DNA of 64,000 nucleotides from Micromonospora sediminicola. Lineage in GTDB: Bacteria > Actinomycetota > Actinomycetes > Mycobacteriales > Micromonosporaceae. The translations under genes and the position numbers were made by a program. The stretch spans positions 4,292,501 through 4,356,500 of the forward strand of contig NZ_FLRH01000003.1 in assembly GCF_900089585.1 (NCBI RefSeq), given 5' to 3'. Each line of letters begins with the position of its first letter. Position 1 is the stretch's first letter. Below the pieces are notes generated by a model. It was not told the DNA's origin. It was given only the letters and a program-made list of their open reading frames with translations, and did not search any database. Below, piece by piece: positions 1 through 8,779 of the stretch.

Positions 1-352
1 CGAAGGCCGCCTTCTCACCCGGCAGCTTCTTCGCGGCGGTGATGTCGCGGACCAGCTCGCGGAACGCGTAGTCGTTCGGCACGAACGCGGTCAGCGCGAC
101 CGTGCCGTCGGTGAGCACCTTCACCGGCGAGTCCGGCTTGGCCTGCAGCACCGTCAGGACCGCCTTGGTGAGCACGTCGAAGTCCCGCGAGTTGTGGTCG
201 AAGCCGCTCTTGTCGGCGGTGAGCACGGCGGCCAGCGACCGCGTGCCCGGCTGCTTCGCGCCGGCCTGGGCGGGAGCGGCGACGGCGGTGGTGGCCACCG
301 CCGCGGCCGTGGCGCCAACGGCCAGGCGGGCGGCGAGACGAGCGATGTTCAT
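1..352 (-). CDS. Secreted FAS1 (fasciclin-like) domain protein, 3' end cut by the window edge
   Basis: Starts with ATG at 352 and runs off the left edge, so only about 117 residues are visible. The N-terminus is a Sec signal peptide: Arg near the start, an Ala/Val core and a likely cleavage after Ala-30 (PAQA). Residues 85-97 read VALTAFVPNDYAF, which fits the first conserved block of FAS1 domains (usually T-hydrophobic-FAP-x-D-x-AF). FAS1 domains act in cell-surface adhesion or matrix binding. The upstream AAAGG may serve as ribosome binding site. The domain call is good; the substrate is unknown. Confidence 0.72.
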   Translation of the reverse strand, partial: MNIARLAARLAVGATAAAVATTAVAAPAQAGAKQPGTRSLAAVLTADKSGFDHNSRDFDVLTKAVLTVLQAKPDSPVKVLTDGTVALTAFVPNDYAFRELVRDITAAKKLPGEKAAF

Positions 353-442
353 CGGGGAGCCTTTCGTCGAGGCGACCAGGTCCGTGACTGTCGTCACGAC
401 CCTTGCTTCGCCCCGACCGTCCCCGGTGGATGCACCCGAACC

Positions 443-1486
443 TCAGAACGTGACGCGGACCTTCAGCGCGGTCCGCTCGTCCATCGCCCGGTAGCCCTCC
501 GGCACGCCGGAAAGCGGCACCGAGCGGTCGAACACCGGCGCCGGGTCGATCACGCCGGCCAGCACGTCGGCCAGCAGTTCCGGCAGGTACGCCCGGGCCG
601 GCGCCACCCCGCCGGCGAGCGTCACGTTGCGGTTGAACATCTGCCGGACGTCCACCCCGGCGCTGCCGCCGTGCGGCACCCCGACGTAGCCGACCGCGCC
701 GCCGTCACGGGCGATCGAGATCGCGGTACGCATCGACTCCTCCGTGCCCACCGCCTCCAGCACCGCGTGCGCGCCGTGACCGCCGGTCAGCTCGCGGACC
801 GCCTCGACCGCCGCCTCACCGCGCTGCGCCACCACGTCGGTCGCGCCGAACCGCCGGGCGATGTCGGTGCGGGCCGGGTGCCGGCCCAACGCGACGATCC
901 GCTCCGCGCCGAGCCGCCGCGCGGCCAGCACCCCGCACAGGCCGACCGCGCCGTCCCCGACCACGGCCACCGTCGCGCCCGGACGCACCCGGGCCGCCAG
1001 CGCGGCGTGGTGACCGGTGGCCATCACGTCCGACAGGGCCAGCAGCGCGGTCAGCAACCGGTCGTCGCCGGCCGCCTCGGCGGGCAGCCGCACCAGCGTG
1101 CCGTCGGCGTACGGGACGCGTACCGCCTCGCCCTGCCCACCGTCGGAGCCCGGCGTCCCCCAGAACCCGCCCCGCGGGCAGGACGTGTGCAGCCCCTCCC
1201 GGCAGAACTCGCACGTGCCGTCGGACCAGACGAACGGCGCGACCACCAGGTCACCGACCCGCACCGAGGTGACGTCCGCGCCGACCTCCTCGACCACGCC
1301 GAGGAACTCGTGCCCGATCCGCTGCCCCGGCGTTCGCCGCACCACCCCCCGGTAGGCCCACAGGTCACTGCCGCAGATGCACGCGAGCACGGTACGCACC
1401 ACGGCGTCGCCGGGTCCGCGGACGGCGGCGTCCGGCACCTCCTCGACGCGGACGTCGTTCGGGCCGTGGATGACGGTGGCGCGCAT
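443..1486 (-). CDS. Zinc-dependent alcohol dehydrogenase family protein (MDR)
   Basis: 347 residues, the usual length for medium-chain dehydrogenases. The N-terminal GroES-like part has the catalytic zinc Cys-38 in CICGSD and a GHEFLG block. A structural-zinc loop CEFCREGLHTSC shows three of the usual four cysteines. The Rossmann half has VVGDGAVGLCG (GxGxxG) for NAD(P). It should oxidise an alcohol or polyol; the substrate cannot be read. The ATG is preceded by GGAGG about 8 nt away. It is transcribed alone towards the FAS1 gene. Confidence 0.88.
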   Translation of the reverse strand: MRATVIHGPNDVRVEEVPDAAVRGPGDAVVRTVLACICGSDLWAYRGVVRRTPGQRIGHEFLGVVEEVGADVTSVRVGDLVVAPFVWSDGTCEFCREGLHTSCPRGGFWGTPGSDGGQGEAVRVPYADGTLVRLPAEAAGDDRLLTALLALSDVMATGHHAALAARVRPGATVAVVGDGAVGLCGVLAARRLGAERIVALGRHPARTDIARRFGATDVVAQRGEAAVEAVRELTGGHGAHAVLEAVGTEESMRTAISIARDGGAVGYVGVPHGGSAGVDVRQMFNRNVTLAGGVAPARAYLPELLADVLAGVIDPAPVFDRSVPLSGVPEGYRAMDERTALKVRVTF

Positions 1487-1592
1487 CGGTGGTTCCTCCG
1501 GGCGGTGCGGGCGGGTGGCTTCGCGCGAACACTAGACCGCGCGTCGCCCGCCCCCGCCCCACCGCCCGGAACCGGTGGTGGCGCTCACCCGA

Positions 1593-2294
1593 TCAGCGGA
1601 CGAGCAGCCGCTTGCTCAGCGAGGCGACCCCGTCGCCCTTGACCTTGAGCGTCCAGTTCCCGGCCGCGCCCAGCGTCACCACCGTCTCGGCGGTGCCGTT
1701 CGGCTCCGCCTTCAGCTCGGCGACCCGCTTGCCGTCCGGGTTGAGCAGGTAGAGCGTCCGCGCGCCGGCGGTCTTGTTGGCCACCTTCAGCGCGAGCTTC
1801 TCGCCCGGCTCGGCGATCAGCCCGTCGTCGACGCCGGTGAGCGTGTCACCGGACAGCTCGATGGTGAGCGCCCGGTCGTACGCGGTCTCGGCCGCGGCGC
1901 TGGCCACCGTGCCGTCGTCGGAGACGGTGATCCGGGTCCGCACCCCGTCGCCCTGCCGGCCCGGCTTGCAGGCCACCTCGTACGAGCCGGTCTCCAGCTG
2001 GGCCCGCAGGTCACCCGTGCGACCCGCCGGCACGTCGGCCACCTCGGCGACCACCTTGGTGAAGCCCGCACCCTCCCGGCCGTAGAGGTAGACCCCGGTG
2101 GCCTGCTGCCCCCGGTTGGTCACCGTGAAGGTGACCGTGCCCGGCGTGAACAGCGTGGTGGTGACCTCGCAGCTGGTGTCGGTGGCGGTCACCGGGACCT
2201 GCTCGCCCTTCGGCGCGGGCTCGTCGTCACCGCAGGCGGTGAGCGCGGTGGCGGCGCAGAGGGTGACAAGGACGGCGGCGGTACGGCTCTTCAT
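1593..2294 (-). CDS. Lipoprotein with EfeO-type cupredoxin domain
   Basis: 233 residues from ATG 2294; the frame stays open far upstream, but the signal sequence fixes this start. The lipobox LTAC puts the lipidated Cys at 21. Residues about 35-115 resemble the cupredoxin-like domain of EfeO (PGTVTFTVTNRG followed by LETGSYEVACKPG), and a second beta-rich region follows. EfeO homologues take part in ferrous iron uptake with EfeU and EfeB, but neither partner is adjacent and the EfeO peptidase-like M75 domain is absent. It is probably an envelope metal-binding or structural lipoprotein; the metal is a guess. Confidence 0.7.
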   Translation of the reverse strand: MKSRTAAVLVTLCAATALTACGDDEPAPKGEQVPVTATDTSCEVTTTLFTPGTVTFTVTNRGQQATGVYLYGREGAGFTKVVAEVADVPAGRTGDLRAQLETGSYEVACKPGRQGDGVRTRITVSDDGTVASAAAETAYDRALTIELSGDTLTGVDDGLIAEPGEKLALKVANKTAGARTLYLLNPDGKRVAELKAEPNGTAETVVTLGAAGNWTLKVKGDGVASLSKRLLVR

Positions 2295-2471
2295 CGGGCT
2301 CTCCGGAGCGGAGGTCAGCGTGCTGACCGGGGGTGGGGCGCCGACGCCACCCCGGGACACCGCCCCGGGGGACTCGGCGGAGTCAGCAGAGTCTAAGCGG
2401 GCGCGGCGTCCCGGCAAGGCCCGAGGGCAGCCGAATGTCCGCCTCCACGACGACCGGGCATGATGGGCGGC

Positions 2472-3356
2472 ATGCGGCTGGTCTCCCTGCTTCCCTCCGC
2501 CACCGAGATCGTGTACGCCCTGGGCCTCGGCGACGACCTGGTCGGGGTCACGTTCGAGTGCGAGGTGCCCCCGGCGTACCGCGCCGGCGTCGCCGTGGTC
2601 GTGGGTGGCCGGGACACCCGGGGCATGAGCCCCGGTGCGATCGACGCGTACGTCAGGGAGCAGCTCGCGGCCGGCGCCGACCTCTACACGCTGCACGCCG
2701 GCGCGCTGGCCGAACTGGACCCGGAGCTGATCCTCACCCAGGACCTGTGCCGCGTCTGCGCGCTTCCGTCCGGCACGGTCGCCGACGCCGTCGCGCATCT
2801 CGGCTGCCGGGCCGACGTGCTGTCGCTCGATCCGTACACCCTGGACGACGTGCTGGACTCGATCCGCGCGGTGGGTACGGCCGCCCGGGTGCCCGACCGC
2901 GCGGAGGCCCTGGTGGACGGGCTGCGCGCCCGGCTGGCGGCGATCCGCGCGGCGGTGGCCGGCCGGCCCCGTCGGCGGGTCGCCGTCGTCGAGTGGGTGG
3001 ACCCGCCGTTCGGCGCCGGCCACTGGATCCCGGACCTGGTCGACGTCGCCGGTGGCGAGCCGGTGGCCACCCACCCCGGGGCCCGGTCCGCGCCGACCAC
3101 GTGGGCCGACCTGCGGGCGGCCCGCCCCGAGGTGGTGCTCGTCGCGCCGTGTGGTTTCCACCTCGACGGGGCAGCCGACCAGGCGGCCTCGGTGGCCGGG
3201 CACTTCCCGGACGCGGAGGTGTGGGCGTTGGACGCGGACGGGCTGATCGTGCGGGCCGGCCCCCGGCTGGTCGACGGCGCGGAGACGATCGCTGCGATCC
3301 TGCACCCCGACGCCGTCCCCGCCGCCCGACCCGACGCGGCCCGCCGCATCGCCTGA
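2472..3356 (+). CDS. BtuF-like ABC-type periplasmic-binding-fold protein (cobalamin/iron-siderophore family)
   Basis: 294 residues. It opens with RLVSLLPSATEIVYALGLG, the standard start of the BtuF/FhuD TroA-like fold, and keeps the paired lobes (ILTQDLCRVCALPSG; RRRVAVVEWVDPPF). There is no signal peptide or lipobox and no permease or ATPase gene nearby, so it may act in the cytosol or with a distant transporter. ATGs at 2460 and 2463 are also in frame. I prefer 2472 because the family block begins at once and a CATGAT box lies 7 nt upstream, like other leaderless genes here. Confidence 0.75.
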   Translation: MRLVSLLPSATEIVYALGLGDDLVGVTFECEVPPAYRAGVAVVVGGRDTRGMSPGAIDAYVREQLAAGADLYTLHAGALAELDPELILTQDLCRVCALPSGTVADAVAHLGCRADVLSLDPYTLDDVLDSIRAVGTAARVPDRAEALVDGLRARLAAIRAAVAGRPRRRVAVVEWVDPPFGAGHWIPDLVDVAGGEPVATHPGARSAPTTWADLRAARPEVVLVAPCGFHLDGAADQAASVAGHFPDAEVWALDADGLIVRAGPRLVDGAETIAAILHPDAVPAARPDAARRIA

Positions 3357-3410
3357 CCGCCCACCCCGCCTCGCTCCGTCGCCCGAGCCCCGCCCCAGCC
3401 TGCCCAGCCC

Positions 3411-3455
3411 GGTTCGGCTCGGTTCGGTTCGGTTCGGTTCGGTTCGGTTCGGTTC
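3411..3455. repeat. GGTTC pentanucleotide tandem repeat
   Basis: Nine units, of which eight are perfect GGTTC and the second is GGCTC; the last seven (3421-3455) are uninterrupted. It lies 55 bases after the stop of the BtuF-like gene and is in no real gene. Confidence 0.95.
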
Positions 3456-3480
3456 GGAGTGATGATCAACACCAGGTCCC

Positions 3481-3521
3481 CGAAGTGGTGGCATCACCGC
3501 GCCCCTGATACCGCCACTTCG
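3481..3521. repeat. Imperfect inverted repeat, hairpin after BtuF-like gene
   Basis: Two 15-base arms (3481-3495 and 3507-3521) with two non-Watson-Crick positions and an 11-base loop. It could terminate the upstream gene, but no T tract follows. Its right arm is part of a 23-base motif that recurs at 11600-11622. Confidence 0.6.
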
Positions 3522-3764
3522 CCGATCTGGCTCCGCCCCCGGCCCAGCCAGTCCCCCGTCACGAACTCGCATCCCTCCCGCCCGCCGTCACCGACCCGGC
3601 AACCACACATCGGCCCGCCGACGCGTTGACCTGGGGGTTGCGGCAGGGAGCAACGTGCACCTCCGAGATCCTTCGAGGCGCCACAAGTCCACGATCGGCT
3701 GCACGAGGGCTGATTGATGCCGGGAGGGGGCACCGGGATGCGCCTGCTTGCGGACCGGGATGCG

Positions 3765-3798
3765 CGAACGCCGTCCCCGTTGCCGGGGACGGCGTTCG
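3765..3798 (-). terminator. Strong hairpin downstream of tatC
   Basis: A perfect 14-bp stem (CGAACGCCGTCCCC and its complement) around a 6-base loop, 23 bases beyond the tatC stop codon. There is no U-run, as is common for actinobacterial terminators. Confidence 0.75.
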
Positions 3799-3820
3799 TG
3801 GTGCGGCGCGACGGGACCGG

Positions 3821-4774
3821 TCAGGTCATGTCGTCGTAGCGGCGTTCGATCGGCGCGGGCGCGGCGACCGGCTCGGGAGCCTCGACCGGGGCGGACGCCT
3901 CGATCCGGGCACCGGTCGGTACCGGCTCGCTCGACAGGTCCAGCGGCGAAACCTCGTCGTCGGCGATGCCCGCGTAGACCTCCTGCCCACGCCCGCGCCG
4001 CCGGTCGTTGAGGAACGCCACCCCGACCGCGGCGAAGTAGAGCGCGGAGAGGCAGAGGGCCAGCGCGGTCATGCCGAACGGGTCGGGCGTCGGCGTGACC
4101 ACCGCGGAGAACGCGAAGAACACGAAGATCGCCACCCGCCACCAGCTCAGCAGCCGCTTGGCGCTGGCCAGGCCGACGAAGTTGAGCATCAACACGATCA
4201 GCGGGAACTCGAACGCGACGCCGAACAGCAGGACCAGGTTCGTGACGAACGAGATGTAACGGGTGACCTCGAGGGTCGTCGAGATGTCGTCGCCGGAGAC
4301 GTTGAGCAGGAACTCCAGGCCCTTGGTGGTGACGAAGAACGCCAGCACCGCACCGGCGGCGAACAGCGGCGCCGCCAGCGCGGTGAAGACGTACGCGTAG
4401 CGCCGCTCGTGCCGGTGCAGGCCGGGCGCGATGAACGCCCAGAGCTGGTAGAGCCAGATCGGAGCCGCGATGATCAGGCCGACCCAGAGGCCGATCTTGA
4501 GGTTCAGCAGGAAGACGTCGGCGACGCCGAGCTGCACGAACAGGCACTTGCCGGTTTTCGGATCGATCGCCTGCGGCAGGTCGCAGTAAGGTTTCGACAG
4601 CAACAACCGGACCGGCGTGGCCAGCCAGATGCCGAAACCGAAGCCGACCAGGATCGCCAGCGACGCCCGGAACAGCCGGTTACGCAACTCCCGGATGTGC
4701 TCCATCAGGGTCATGGAGCCGTCGGCGGCGCGTTCGAACGTGCTCGGGCCGCGCTTCCTCAACGCGAAGGCCAC
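3821..4774 (-). CDS. tatC: Sec-independent protein translocase TatC
   Basis: 317 residues. The N-terminal MTLMEHIRELRNRLFRA block is the TatC signature that contacts twin-arginine signal peptides, and it is followed by about six membrane segments. The last 90 residues are a hydrophilic tail rich in Ala, Pro and Glu that is longer than in enterobacteria. With TatA it exports folded proteins across the plasma membrane. It lies 21 bases after tatA, and the two form an operon downstream of pafBC, an order also known in Mycobacterium. Confidence 0.95.
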   Translation of the reverse strand: MAFALRKRGPSTFERAADGSMTLMEHIRELRNRLFRASLAILVGFGFGIWLATPVRLLLSKPYCDLPQAIDPKTGKCLFVQLGVADVFLLNLKIGLWVGLIIAAPIWLYQLWAFIAPGLHRHERRYAYVFTALAAPLFAAGAVLAFFVTTKGLEFLLNVSGDDISTTLEVTRYISFVTNLVLLFGVAFEFPLIVLMLNFVGLASAKRLLSWWRVAIFVFFAFSAVVTPTPDPFGMTALALCLSALYFAAVGVAFLNDRRRGRGQEVYAGIADDEVSPLDLSSEPVPTGARIEASAPVEAPEPVAAPAPIERRYDDMT

Positions 4775-4795
4775 GGTGGTGGGGGCCCTTCCGGA

Positions 4796-5137
4796 TCAGT
4801 TCTCGCGGACGCGCTGCACCGGGTCGACCGGCGGGGCGACCGGCTGCTGCGGCTGCGGGGCGTACCCCGGCTGCGGCTGCGGCGCGTAGCCCGGCTGCGG
4901 CGCGTACTGCTGCTGGCCCTGGATCGGCTGCTGCGGCGGGAGCGGCTGGTAGCCGTTCTGCGCGTCGGCCTTCTCGGCCAGGTCGCGGTCGTCGTCGTGC
5001 AGGCTCTTCGTCTCGGCCTTGATGATCCGCAGCGAACGGCCCAGCGAGCGGGCCGCGTCGGGGAGCCGCTTCGCGCCGAACAGCAGGATCAGCACGACCA
5101 CGAGTACGGCGATGTGCCACGGCTTGAGGGCACCCAT
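4796..5137 (-). CDS. tatA: Twin-arginine translocase subunit TatA
   Basis: 113 residues from ATG 5137, where the protein begins MGALKPWHIAVLVVV, the expected short periplasmic end and single membrane helix; the reading frame upstream is not TatA-like. FGAKRLPDAARSLGRS is the amphipathic helix with the FGxxRLP motif. The C-terminal half is disordered and rich in Q and P, with repeated GYAPQPQ units. It forms the protein-conducting oligomer with TatC, encoded just downstream. Confidence 0.94.
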   Translation of the reverse strand: MGALKPWHIAVLVVVLILLFGAKRLPDAARSLGRSLRIIKAETKSLHDDDRDLAEKADAQNGYQPLPPQQPIQGQQQYAPQPGYAPQPQPGYAPQPQQPVAPPVDPVQRVREN

Positions 5138-5354
5138 GGGAAGCTCCAGTCGCTCTGTGTCGGTGAGGGTGGGGTCGCCGCCCATCGTACGTGCGTCGCA
5201 GCGGCTTGCCACCCCCGGCGGGCCTGCTGGTGCGGGCCGGCCGGTGAAGTCTCGACCAACCCGAGTTGTCCCGTCAACCACCCACGGGGGCGCATTCGTG
5301 CTCGCAACCGCCCCGGATCGCGCAGCTATCGCTCACCGGACCGACCGGCGTCGA

Positions 5355-5603
5355 TCACTCGCCGCGCCTGGCCTTGATCAACGCGATCCGGTCCTGCGCC
5401 ACGGCCGCCCGCTCCTGCAACGACTCGGCGCGGGCCTGCAACTCCTCGGCGGCGGACCGCAGCGACTCCGCCTCGGCCTGCCGGCTCTGCAACGCCAGCG
5501 CCGAACGGCGCAACCGGGGCAGCCGCGCCACCACCGGGCGGATCGCCAGGGCCAGCACGACCAGCGCGAACACCACGACCCCGAGCACGATCCACATCAC
5601 CAC
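5355..5603 (-). CDS. Small membrane-anchored coiled-coil protein
   Basis: 82 residues: one N-terminal transmembrane helix (residues 2-25, IVLGVVVFALVVLALAI) and a long charged helix with heptad-like spacing of Leu and Ala. I recognise no family with a known function; similar small proteins sit between tat and paf genes in relatives, as far as I recall. A TAGGCT box seven bases before GTG 5603 suggests a leaderless transcript, and that box overlaps the pafC stop codon. It may equally start at the ATG two codons later. Confidence 0.7.
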   Translation of the reverse strand: MVMWIVLGVVVFALVVLALAIRPVVARLPRLRRSALALQSRQAEAESLRSAAEELQARAESLQERAAVAQDRIALIKARRGE

Positions 5604-5613
5604 GGCGGTCAGC

Positions 5614-6639
5614 CTAGCGGGTGACGCCGGTGGCCGCCGGGTCGGCGCTGCCGGCCGGGGTGGCGCTGCCGGCCGGGCTGGCGTACGCGTCGAGCGCGGC
5701 GACGGCCTGGGCGCGGACCTGCTCGGCCAGCTCGGCCGGGGCCACCACGGTCACCTCGGGGCCCAGCCCGAGCACGAACCGGCGGGCCCAGCCCAGGTCG
5801 GTGACGCGCAGCGACACCAGCCACTGCTCGCCGTCGGCCTCGACCCGCTCGCACGGATAGTATTCGGTGATCCACCGCTCGCCCCGGCCGATGCGCAGCG
5901 TGATCAGCGGCAGGTCCGCCGAGGGCCGGAACACACCGTCGCTGAGGTCGTGCGGGCGGGCCTGCGGCGGCACCACGGCCTGCTCCGGCAGCTCGGTGAC
6001 CGCGTCGATGCGGTCGGCCCGGAACAACCGGACCGCCTCGGCCCGACGGCACCACGCCTCCACGTACGCGCGGCCGCCGACCATCAGCATCCGCAGCGGG
6101 TCGATCGTGCGCTCGGTGGTCTCGTCCCGGGCCGGCGTGTAGTAGGTGATCCGCAACGCCCGGCCCCGCTCGACGGCGGCGCGCAGCTCGCGTACCCGGG
6201 CATTGTCGCCGGGCAGGCGGACCTCGACCGGCGCTCCGGCCAGGTCGCCCGCGGCGCTCTCGATCTTGGCCAGGGCCCGCTCCACCGCCTCGCGGTTGGC
6301 CACCCCCGGCGTCTCGGCGAGCATCCGCAACGCCACCACCAGGGCCAACGCCTCGTCCGGGGTCAGCCGCAGCGGGCGGTCGATGCCGGCGTCGTAGGTG
6401 ATCGTCACCCGGTCACCGTCGAACGCCATGTCGATCAGGTCACCGGGGCCGTAACCGGGCAGCCCACACACCCAGAGCAGCTCCAGGTCCTCGCGGAGCT
6501 GCCGCTCGGTCACGCCGAGGTCGTGCGCCGCCTCGGCGATCTCGATGCCGGGGCGGGCCAACAGGTAGGGCACCAGGTTGAGCAGCCGGGCCAGCCGGTC
6601 GGCGGACGCGCGGCCGGCGCGGGCCGCGGGGCGGGTCAC
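5614..6639 (-). CDS. pafC: WYL-domain transcriptional regulator PafC
   Basis: 341 residues from GTG 6639. The reading frame extends upstream, but this GTG overlaps the pafB stop (GTGA), which fixes the start and implies coupled translation. It has an N-terminal winged helix (DRLARLLNLVPYLLARPG), a central WYL domain (RALRITYYTPARDETTERTIDPLRM) and a C-terminal WCX extension. In mycobacteria PafB and PafC form a heteromeric activator of the LexA/RecA-independent DNA-damage regulon. The last 20 residues are an Ala/Ser/Gly-rich tail with repeated AGSA. Confidence 0.92.
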   Translation of the reverse strand: MTRPAARAGRASADRLARLLNLVPYLLARPGIEIAEAAHDLGVTERQLREDLELLWVCGLPGYGPGDLIDMAFDGDRVTITYDAGIDRPLRLTPDEALALVVALRMLAETPGVANREAVERALAKIESAAGDLAGAPVEVRLPGDNARVRELRAAVERGRALRITYYTPARDETTERTIDPLRMLMVGGRAYVEAWCRRAEAVRLFRADRIDAVTELPEQAVVPPQARPHDLSDGVFRPSADLPLITLRIGRGERWITEYYPCERVEADGEQWLVSLRVTDLGWARRFVLGLGPEVTVVAPAELAEQVRAQAVAALDAYASPAGSATPAGSADPAATGVTR

Positions 6640-7637
6640 CGGGCACCTCCCCCGGCCACCGCCAGCTCGTCGTGCCGGGCGGCAACCTCCTTCAACCGCT
6701 GGATGACCGCCTCGCGCACCTCCGGCGGTTCGAGCACCCGCACGTCCGGGCCGTAGCCGACGATCTGGCCGGCCAGGAAGTCGGCGTCGGCGTACGGCAG
6801 GACCAGCCGGTCGCCGTCCGGGCCGGCGTGGCTCTCCACCGCCCACCGGCGCAGCCCGGCGGCGCGCCCCGGCGCGGCAAGCACGGTCGCCCGGCCGGTG
6901 CGTTCCACCGGCCCGGACCAGCGGGCCACGTGGCTGATCAGGTCCACCCCGGCGGGCGGCTCGTAGGCGCCGGCGTCACCGGTCGCGCGGACCGTGCCGA
7001 CCACCCGGGACAGCCGGAAGCAGCGGGTCGCCGCACGGTCGAGGTCGTGGCCGACCACATACCACCGGCCGCGCCAGCAGACCACGCCCCACGGCTGCAC
7101 CCGGCGGCGGGTCGGTGCGTCCCGATCCGGCACCCGGTAGTCGAAGCTGACCTCGCGCCGGTCCCGCGCGGCGGCGGTCAGCGGCGCGAACGCGGGGTCG
7201 ACCGTCACCATCGGCTCCAGGCCCAGCGTGGCCTGCGGGTCCACGTCGATGCCGGCGGCCCGCAGCTTCGCCAGGCCGGACGACGCGGCGGCGGCCAGGC
7301 CGGCGTGCTGCCACAGCCGGGCGGCGATCCCCACCGCGGCGGCCTCGTCCGGTTCGAGTGGGATGTCGGGCAACGCGTATTCCCGGTGGGCGATCCGGTA
7401 GCCCGGCTCGGCGTCGAAGACGCTGGCCGTGCCCGTCTCCAGCGGCACCCCCAGCTCCCGCAGCTCGGCCTTGTCCCGCTCGAACTTGCGCTGGAACGCC
7501 TCGTGGTCCTTGGCGTCCTCCGGGTCGTGCTCGTAGCCGGGCACGGTCGCGGCGATCTGGGCGGCGGTCAGGAAACGCCGCGTGGACAGCAGGCAGATCA
7601 CCAGGTTGACCAGGCGTTCGGTACGGGTCCGGGACAC
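6636..7637 (-). CDS. pafB: WYL-domain transcriptional regulator PafB
   Basis: 333 residues with N-terminal RTERLVNLVICLLSTRRFLTA (winged helix) and a WYL domain (RREVSFDYRVPD...VVCWRGRWYVVGHD). It partners PafC as the DNA-damage response activator known from mycobacteria. GTG 7637 is chosen over TTG 7643 because TAGCGT lies exactly six bases upstream, giving a leaderless start. It is the first gene of the pafBC unit, and its stop overlaps the pafC start. Confidence 0.92.
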   Translation of the reverse strand: MSRTRTERLVNLVICLLSTRRFLTAAQIAATVPGYEHDPEDAKDHEAFQRKFERDKAELRELGVPLETGTASVFDAEPGYRIAHREYALPDIPLEPDEAAAVGIAARLWQHAGLAAAASSGLAKLRAAGIDVDPQATLGLEPMVTVDPAFAPLTAAARDRREVSFDYRVPDRDAPTRRRVQPWGVVCWRGRWYVVGHDLDRAATRCFRLSRVVGTVRATGDAGAYEPPAGVDLISHVARWSGPVERTGRATVLAAPGRAAGLRRWAVESHAGPDGDRLVLPYADADFLAGQIVGYGPDVRVLEPPEVREAVIQRLKEVAARHDELAVAGGGAR

Positions 7638-7752
7638 GAGCAAACGCTAGCAGCCCGCGCGTCCGACGCGGGCACCCGCGCGGGCGCGGCGCGGGCATCG
7701 ACCCGTTCGTCTCCGCCCGGCGGCCGGACGGGGCCGGCCCTAGGGTGATCGC

Positions 7753-8706
7753 ATGGCGGATGCGGAAGTCAAGTCCGAGAGCGTCGGCACCGTCGTGGTG
7801 GCCGGCGCGGCGAACCTCGCCATCGCGGTCGCCAAACTGGTCGCGGGCCTGATCTCCGGTTCCGCCGCGATGCTCTCCGAAGCCGCCCACTCGGTGGCCG
7901 ACACCACCACCGAGGTGTTGCTCTACCTGGCGCTGCGGCGGGGCGCGCGGCCCGCCGACACCCGGCACCCCTTCGGGTACGGCAAGGAGAGCTACGTCTG
8001 GGCCTTCCTCGCCGCGCTGTTCACCTTCGTCGCCGGCGCCGGCTTCGCCATCACCCACGGCGTCACCACGATCCTCGTGCACGAGCACACCGGCGACTAC
8101 CTGATCTCGTACGTGGTGCTGGCGGTGTCGTTCGCCATCGAGTCGGTGTCGCTGGCCCGGGCGGTACGGCAGGTGCGCCGGGAGTCCCGCCGCTGGCGCG
8201 CCACCCCCCGCCGCTACCTGCGGCTGACCGCCGACACCACGGTCAAGGCGGTCTTCCTGGAGGACACCGCCGCCCTGATCGGCCTGCTCATCGCCGCCGC
8301 CGGGCTCACCCTGTCCCACCTCACCGGCGACGAGCTCTACGACGGGATCGCCTCCATCCTCATCGGCGCGCTGCTGCTGGTGGTCGCCGGCATCCTGGCC
8401 CGCAGCAACATCTCGCTGCTGGTCGGCCGCGCCGTCTCCGAACGGGTGCACCGGCAGATCGAACGGGAGCTGGAGGGGGTGCCGACGGTGGACCGCGTCG
8501 ACACCCTGATGACCATGTTCCTCGGCCCGGAGGACATCCTCGTCGCCGCCAAGGTCGACTTTCGCGACGACGCCACCGGCGCCGACATCGAGGCCGCCTC
8601 CGACGAGGCCGAACGCCGGCTCACCGACCGGTTCCCGGAGATCGCGTACGTCTTCCTCGACCCCACCCGCTCCCGCGGGCCCGGCGGGCGCGCCCGGACC
8701 ACGTAG
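7753..8706 (+). CDS. Cation diffusion facilitator (CDF) metal transporter
   Basis: 317 residues. The N-terminal membrane domain has SGSAAMLSEAAHSVADTTTE, the CDF segment with the metal-site residues S-x3-D/E and H-x3-D (HSVAD). RHPFGYGKE follows after the second helix, and a cytosolic domain (ILVAAKVDF) closes the protein. CDF proteins export divalent metals such as Zn, Mn, Fe or Co in exchange for protons; the metal cannot be read. ATG 7753 follows TAGGGT by six bases, so it is probably leaderless. It diverges from pafB. Confidence 0.9.
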   Translation: MADAEVKSESVGTVVVAGAANLAIAVAKLVAGLISGSAAMLSEAAHSVADTTTEVLLYLALRRGARPADTRHPFGYGKESYVWAFLAALFTFVAGAGFAITHGVTTILVHEHTGDYLISYVVLAVSFAIESVSLARAVRQVRRESRRWRATPRRYLRLTADTTVKAVFLEDTAALIGLLIAAAGLTLSHLTGDELYDGIASILIGALLLVVAGILARSNISLLVGRAVSERVHRQIERELEGVPTVDRVDTLMTMFLGPEDILVAAKVDFRDDATGADIEAASDEAERRLTDRFPEIAYVFLDPTRSRGPGGRARTT

Positions 8707-8779
8707 GAGGAGCCCCCGCCCGGCCGGGACGGCTGACCCGGCCTCGGGCCGCCCCGACGCCGGCCGATAGCGTGCCGGC

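Larger units (their letters stand above)
3357..3764. other. Gene-free region with repeats
   Basis: About 400 bases between the BtuF-like gene and the tatC terminator with no credible reading frame. It contains the GGTTC pentanucleotide run, a 15-bp-arm inverted repeat and one copy of a 23-bp dispersed motif, listed separately. I see nothing else, and no tRNA-like T-arm. Confidence 0.6.

Noticed and set aside
194-1642. 482-codon frame opposite the alcohol dehydrogenase
   Set aside because: Shadow frame; the dehydrogenase on the other strand has all family motifs.
2295-3572. Long N-terminal extension of the EfeO-like lipoprotein frame
   Set aside because: It runs opposite the BtuF-like gene, and the signal peptide with lipobox begins at 2294.
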